Below are positions 5,855 through 7,972 of a DNA stretch of 7,972 bases, in pieces. The position numbers and the translations under genes are program-made. This stretch comes from Actinomycetes bacterium (lineage in GTDB: Bacteria; Actinomycetota; Acidimicrobiia; Acidimicrobiales; Acidimicrobiaceae). Location of the stretch: assembly GCA_021819025.1 (NCBI GenBank), contig JAKASN010000067.1, positions 1-7,972 on the forward strand, read 5' to 3'. The notes beneath the pieces are model-generated. The model saw only the letters and a program-made list of their open reading frames with translations. It was not told the origin of the DNA and ran no database searches. How positions within the stretch are numbered: position 1 is the first letter of the stretch; every line of letters begins with the position of its first letter.

Positions 5855-5901
5855 ATGCCAGGAGAGAGGGCGCTCATTTCGCCGGAAATGATACAATTCT
5901 T

Positions 5902-5913
5902 CACAGTTATAAT
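5902..5913 (+). promoter_or_regulatory. blaI: candidate promoter core of the blaI-M56 operon
   Basis: A perfect -10 TATAAT lies at 5908-5913 inside CACAGTTATAAT. No convincing -35 is found at 16-18 bp (GAAATG at 5885-5890), suggesting an activator or a regulated promoter. BlaI-family repressors usually act on their own promoter at sites built from TACA/TGTA half-sites; one TACA half-site is at 5892-5895, but I see no complete dyad. Confidence 0.45.
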
Positions 5914-5924
5914 CCTGGGAACGC

Positions 5925-5930
5925 GGAGGG
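5925..5930 (+). promoter_or_regulatory. ribosome binding site that sets the BlaI start
   Basis: GGAGGG is 8 bases before ATG 5939. The frame is open back to an ATG at 5855, but that one precedes the candidate promoter and has no matching domain. Confidence 0.7.
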
Positions 5931-5938
5931 AGTGCAGG

Positions 5939-6310
5939 ATGGCCAAGCTAGCGATGGGGGAGCTTGAGACGGCTGTGATGAACGTCCTGTGGGATGCGGC
6001 GGGCCCCCTTACGCCGGGGCAGGTCCACGAAGCCCTGTCGGCTGAGCGCGTGCTAGCTTACACCACCGTTTTGACCATTCTCGTGCGTTTGTGGGATAAG
6101 GGCCGTCTGGATCAGGAGCCCCACGGTCGAGCATACGAGTACCGTCCCCTCCAAAGCCGGGAGGCCTACACCGCCTCGCGCATGGGTGAGGTACTCGGCA
6201 GCGCCAAGGACCGGCGCTTGGCCCTGAGCTATTTCGTGTCCGATCTCCTTCCCGTCGAACGCACCCGTTTGCGCCGTCTGCTGGAGAGCGGCGAAGGGGA
6301 CCCCAAGTGA
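5939..6310 (+). CDS. BlaI/MecI/CopY-family transcriptional repressor
   Basis: This family of dimeric winged-helix repressors controls beta-lactamase, copper-export or cell-envelope genes, usually including its own operon. The 123-aa protein fits: MGELETAVMNVLWDAAGPLTP opens the winged helix, LAYTTVLTILVRLWDKGRL (about 39-57) is the recognition helix in the family's usual form, and HGRAYEYRP (62-70) is the wing. The C-terminal half is the helical dimerisation region. In MecI and the classical BlaI the partner protease leads to cleavage between Asn101 and Phe102. Here the aligned position appears to be Tyr98-Phe99 in ALSYFVSDLL, so the cut site differs or removal works another way. Its stop overlaps the M56 start by 4 bp (GTGA), tying the two together. 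The target genes are unknown. Confidence 0.92.
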   Translation: MAKLAMGELETAVMNVLWDAAGPLTPGQVHEALSAERVLAYTTVLTILVRLWDKGRLDQEPHGRAYEYRPLQSREAYTASRMGEVLGSAKDRRLALSYFVSDLLPVERTRLRRLLESGEGDPK

Positions 6311-7248
6311 GCGGGATCGGACTGGTGCTGTCCGGGCTCGCGCTGGTTGCCTTTCCAGGCCTTCTCCGGCCGCTCGGGAGACGGCTGTCTCCCCGACGCT
6401 GGGCTCGACTTTGCGCAGCGGCGCTCACCAGCGGCGCAGCCGTCTTTGAATTCGGCCTGATACTCTACGCTGCCCCGACCGTATTGTCGGCAGTGGGAGT
6501 GCCCGCTCTCGCGTCGGCCTGTGAGCGAATGATAAGCGGCATCGCCCCCGGTGGCACCGTCGCCGGCTGGGTGGCAGCTGGTTTGGCCCTGGTGGCAGCC
6601 GGTTTGGGATCGGCTAGCTTGGCGCGGGGACATCAGATCCGCCGCTTGGCGCGCGTAGAACCTTGGCTCGGCGAACACCAAGTTCTCGGTTCCCATGACC
6701 TTGTCACACTGGCGACCGAGGAGCCGATGGCATTGAGCGTGAAGGGCAACCCGGGGCAAGTGATTGTGTCGTCGGGGCTGGTGGCGGCGATCGGCCCGGA
6801 GGAGCTCTGCGCCGTTATCGCCCACGAGGTCGCGCACCTAGACCATGCCCATGAGCGTTACCTTGCCATGGCTGGCGCCGTTCGCGGTGGCCTCATATTT
6901 TTCCCGCTGGCTCGGAGGAGCGTCGCTACGCTTGTTGTCGCTTTGGAGCGCTGGGCGGACGAGGTAGCTGTTGCTGCAATCCCTGACGGGCGCGACCGGT
7001 TGCACCGGGCCCTCCTCAGCGTGACGGCTTCGATGGTCGGCGCCGAGCTGGCTTTATTCTCTGGCGCGGACACGGTGGTAGAGCGCCTCGAAGCCCTCGA
7101 GGCTGTGCAGCCCAGCCTCAAAGTCGGTTCTCTCGGGCTGCTCTACAGCCCGGCCTTGGCGGTGGGCATCGCCGTGGCTGCGGGCCTAGGGGCATGGATC
7201 AGCAACCTGCAAATGCTGCTCCAAATGGCTGGCCGCTGTCCGCTCTAG
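6307..7248 (+). CDS. M56-family membrane metallopeptidase, BlaR1-like without sensor domain
   Basis: BlaR1/MecR1-type integral-membrane zinc proteases are paired with BlaI repressors and trigger their removal. GTG 6307 starts within the blaI stop (GTGA), the usual coupled arrangement. The 313-aa protein has hydrophobic segments at about 3-21, 33-63 and 83-105, then a cytoplasmic zinc protease region with HExxH at His173-Glu174-His177 (VIAHEVAHLDHAHERY). The third ligand is probably Glu214 in ERWADEVAV. A last membrane helix lies at about 277-300. After it only 13 residues remain, so the extracytoplasmic penicillin-binding domain of BlaR1 is absent. What it senses is therefore unknown; in such minimal members a partner or membrane stress is a possible cue. 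All zinc ligands are present and the gene looks intact. Confidence 0.9.
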   Translation: MSGIGLVLSGLALVAFPGLLRPLGRRLSPRRWARLCAAALTSGAAVFEFGLILYAAPTVLSAVGVPALASACERMISGIAPGGTVAGWVAAGLALVAAGLGSASLARGHQIRRLARVEPWLGEHQVLGSHDLVTLATEEPMALSVKGNPGQVIVSSGLVAAIGPEELCAVIAHEVAHLDHAHERYLAMAGAVRGGLIFFPLARRSVATLVVALERWADEVAVAAIPDGRDRLHRALLSVTASMVGAELALFSGADTVVERLEALEAVQPSLKVGSLGLLYSPALAVGIAVAAGLGAWISNLQMLLQMAGRCPL

Positions 7249-7409
7249 CGGCTCGTTAGGCCTTTGGCAAGCAATCGAGATTCTGTCGTACGTTATTCCG
7301 TTTCTATCGCCATCTTCGAGTTTGTCGATCCATCGATGGCATCATTTCGCGCACTCGATCTTGTGGCCTGGAGTCGGACGGCATCTCCTAAATTCGGGCC
7401 TGCCTGTCT

Positions 7410-7861
7410 CCGAGGCGGGCAGTATTTACCTGGGAGTGAACGACAAACTGCGGGGTTGCGTCTTTGTTTGTGGCCGGATTCAGGCTTGTGCTGACCGCAC
7501 TGTGAGGAACTCCGGGGCGACTGGAGTCGTTATTGGCAAGCGACCCAGGCGCTGATCGTCGAAACGGTGCGCTGATGCTGATCGGCGTGTCATCCGCCTA
7601 TGGGCCCGACACCCGTGTTGCGTTCCCCTCCAGGCCGGAGCTTGCCGCAGCGATCATTTCGCTTAGGTATCACCGCGTTAGCAGCGACCAATGCCGAGTC
7701 CACCCGGGATGGAGCCGGACGGACTCGGCCTAGCGGGCACATCGACGGCGCTGAGCCTGGCCCGGGTGCTCCTTTGCCGGACGCGACGTAACCTCCGCGC
7801 CAGTGCCGACTATGCTACTACACAGTATAGGAGAGAAATGCGGGATCGATTGCGGTGCTAA
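7410..7861 (+). pseudogene. decayed C-terminal half of a metal-type P-type ATPase
   Basis: Fragments in three frames follow the order of a P-type ATPase phosphorylation domain. First comes SIYLGVNDKLRG followed by RIQACADRTVRNSGATGVVI, matching the usual G-x-D-x-x-R-P-D-A-x-x-T-V-R-x-L-R-x-x-G block but with the conserved Asp and Pro lost; it ends at a TGA (7553). A second frame gives GALMLIGVSSAYG and SRPELAAAI, corresponding to the stretch that normally holds the LLPEDKLAAI-type motif. A third gives ITALAATNA, like the APALAAADVGIA block after GDGxND. The last, ending at TAA 7861, contains STALSLARVLLCRTRRNL, like the ALRLARRTRRNI helix that follows. The core GDGxND and DKTG motifs are not found. 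Each match is partial, but their order is right. This could have been a copper or other metal exporter; the metal cannot be told. Confidence 0.5.
7811..7830 (+). promoter_or_regulatory. possible promoter/operator before the right-edge gene
   Basis: TATGCT (7811-7816) or GTATAG (7825-7830) could be -10 elements. The stretch TACTACACAGTA (7816-7827) has TACT/AGTA arms around ACAC and contains the TACA half-site found in BlaI-type operators. It also shares CACAGT-ATA with the sites at 1255 and 5902. It lies within the 3' end of the ATPase remnant, about 85 bp before the next start. Confidence 0.3.
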
Positions 7862-7898
7862 CGGCTGTGCCGCTTGACGAGAGAGTTGCGGGTACGCC

Positions 7899-7905
7899 AA
7901 GGAGA
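7899..7905 (+). promoter_or_regulatory. ribosome binding site of the right-edge gene
   Basis: AAGGAGA is 7 bases before ATG 7913. This is a strong site that makes the truncated gene credible. Confidence 0.65.
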
Positions 7906-7912
7906 TCGCAAA

Positions 7913-7972
7913 ATGATTAGCCAGGTCATCATCCTCCCCTCGCTGGTAGCCGCCGCGACTGTCGTAGATCGG
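7913..7972 (+). CDS. start of an unknown gene, cut by the window edge
   Basis: ATG 7913 with AAGGAGA upstream begins MISQVIILPSLVAAATVVDR, open to the last base. The first 17 residues are hydrophobic, so the product probably begins with a membrane segment or signal-like helix. Only 20 codons are visible, too few to name a family. Its position after a possible BlaI-like site would allow it to be a target of the repressor encoded at 5939. Confidence 0.55.
   Translation, partial: MISQVIILPSLVAAATVVDR

Larger units (their letters stand above)
7249..7912. other. stretch without an intact gene after the M56 peptidase
   Basis: Beyond the peptidase stop, an imperfect dyad (CCGCT-ct-AGCGG) overlaps the gene end but no T-run follows. 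From about 7410 to 7861 lies the P-type ATPase remnant, and the last 100 bases carry the leader of the gene at 7913. Nothing recognisable is seen at 7260-7400. Confidence 0.5.

Noticed and set aside
7838..7861. Seven-codon ORF (MRDRLRC) as a leader peptide of the right-edge gene.
   Set aside because: It is in frame with, and simply the tail of, the P-type ATPase remnant, and its GGAGAG is only two bases from the ATG.

Overview
The window is a mosaic accessory region. Intact short operons alternate with visibly decayed genes, and a transposase fragment sits at the left edge. Gene content (SCO protein, CcdA and TlpA in a row; a BlaI-type repressor next to an M56 peptidase), moderately high GC and GTG/TTG starts suggest a bacterium of fairly high GC, possibly an actinobacterium or a relative. 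That assignment is an inference; no rRNA or other strong marker is present.

Layout: 1-624 is the C-terminal part of an IS630-family DDE transposase, open at the left edge. 625-1346 has no intact gene, but its minus strand carries a frameshifted coding-like remnant I cannot name (959-1226), and a promoter-like site lies at 1236-1266. 1347-3572 (plus) is a compact thiol-redox/copper module: a membrane-anchored SCO1/SenC protein, the electron-transfer membrane protein CcdA and a TlpA/ResA-type thioredoxin, the last two overlapping by 4 bp. 3710-3983 (minus) is a broken second ccdA. 4027-5265 (minus) is a GC-rich operon reading leftward: a 24-codon leader ORF with a strong ribosome site, a class I SAM methyltransferase, and a four-helix membrane protein coupled to it by a GTGA overlap. 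Its leader RNA can form a perfect 10-bp hairpin. The broken ccdA follows 43 bp downstream in the same orientation and may be this operon's lost third gene. 5380-5854 holds no recognisable gene but contains AT-rich repeats on a 22-bp period. 5939-7248 (plus) is a BlaI/MecI/CopY-family repressor coupled by GTGA to an M56 metallopeptidase without a penicillin-sensor domain. About 7410-7861 is a frameshifted remnant that looks like the C-terminal half of a metal P-type ATPase. At 7913 a new gene starts and runs off the window.

How it may work together: SCO proteins carry or deliver copper and need reduced cysteines, CcdA moves electrons across the membrane, and TlpA-type thioredoxins use them to reduce extracytoplasmic proteins such as SCO and cytochrome c. 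The BlaI/M56 pair is a repressor plus a membrane protease that is expected to relieve it. The P-type ATPase remnant and the second ccdA remnant suggest the locus was once larger and concerned with metals and the cell envelope. Candidate promoters share a GTTATAnT-like core, and two share the ten bases CACAGTTATA, which would be worth testing as a common control site.
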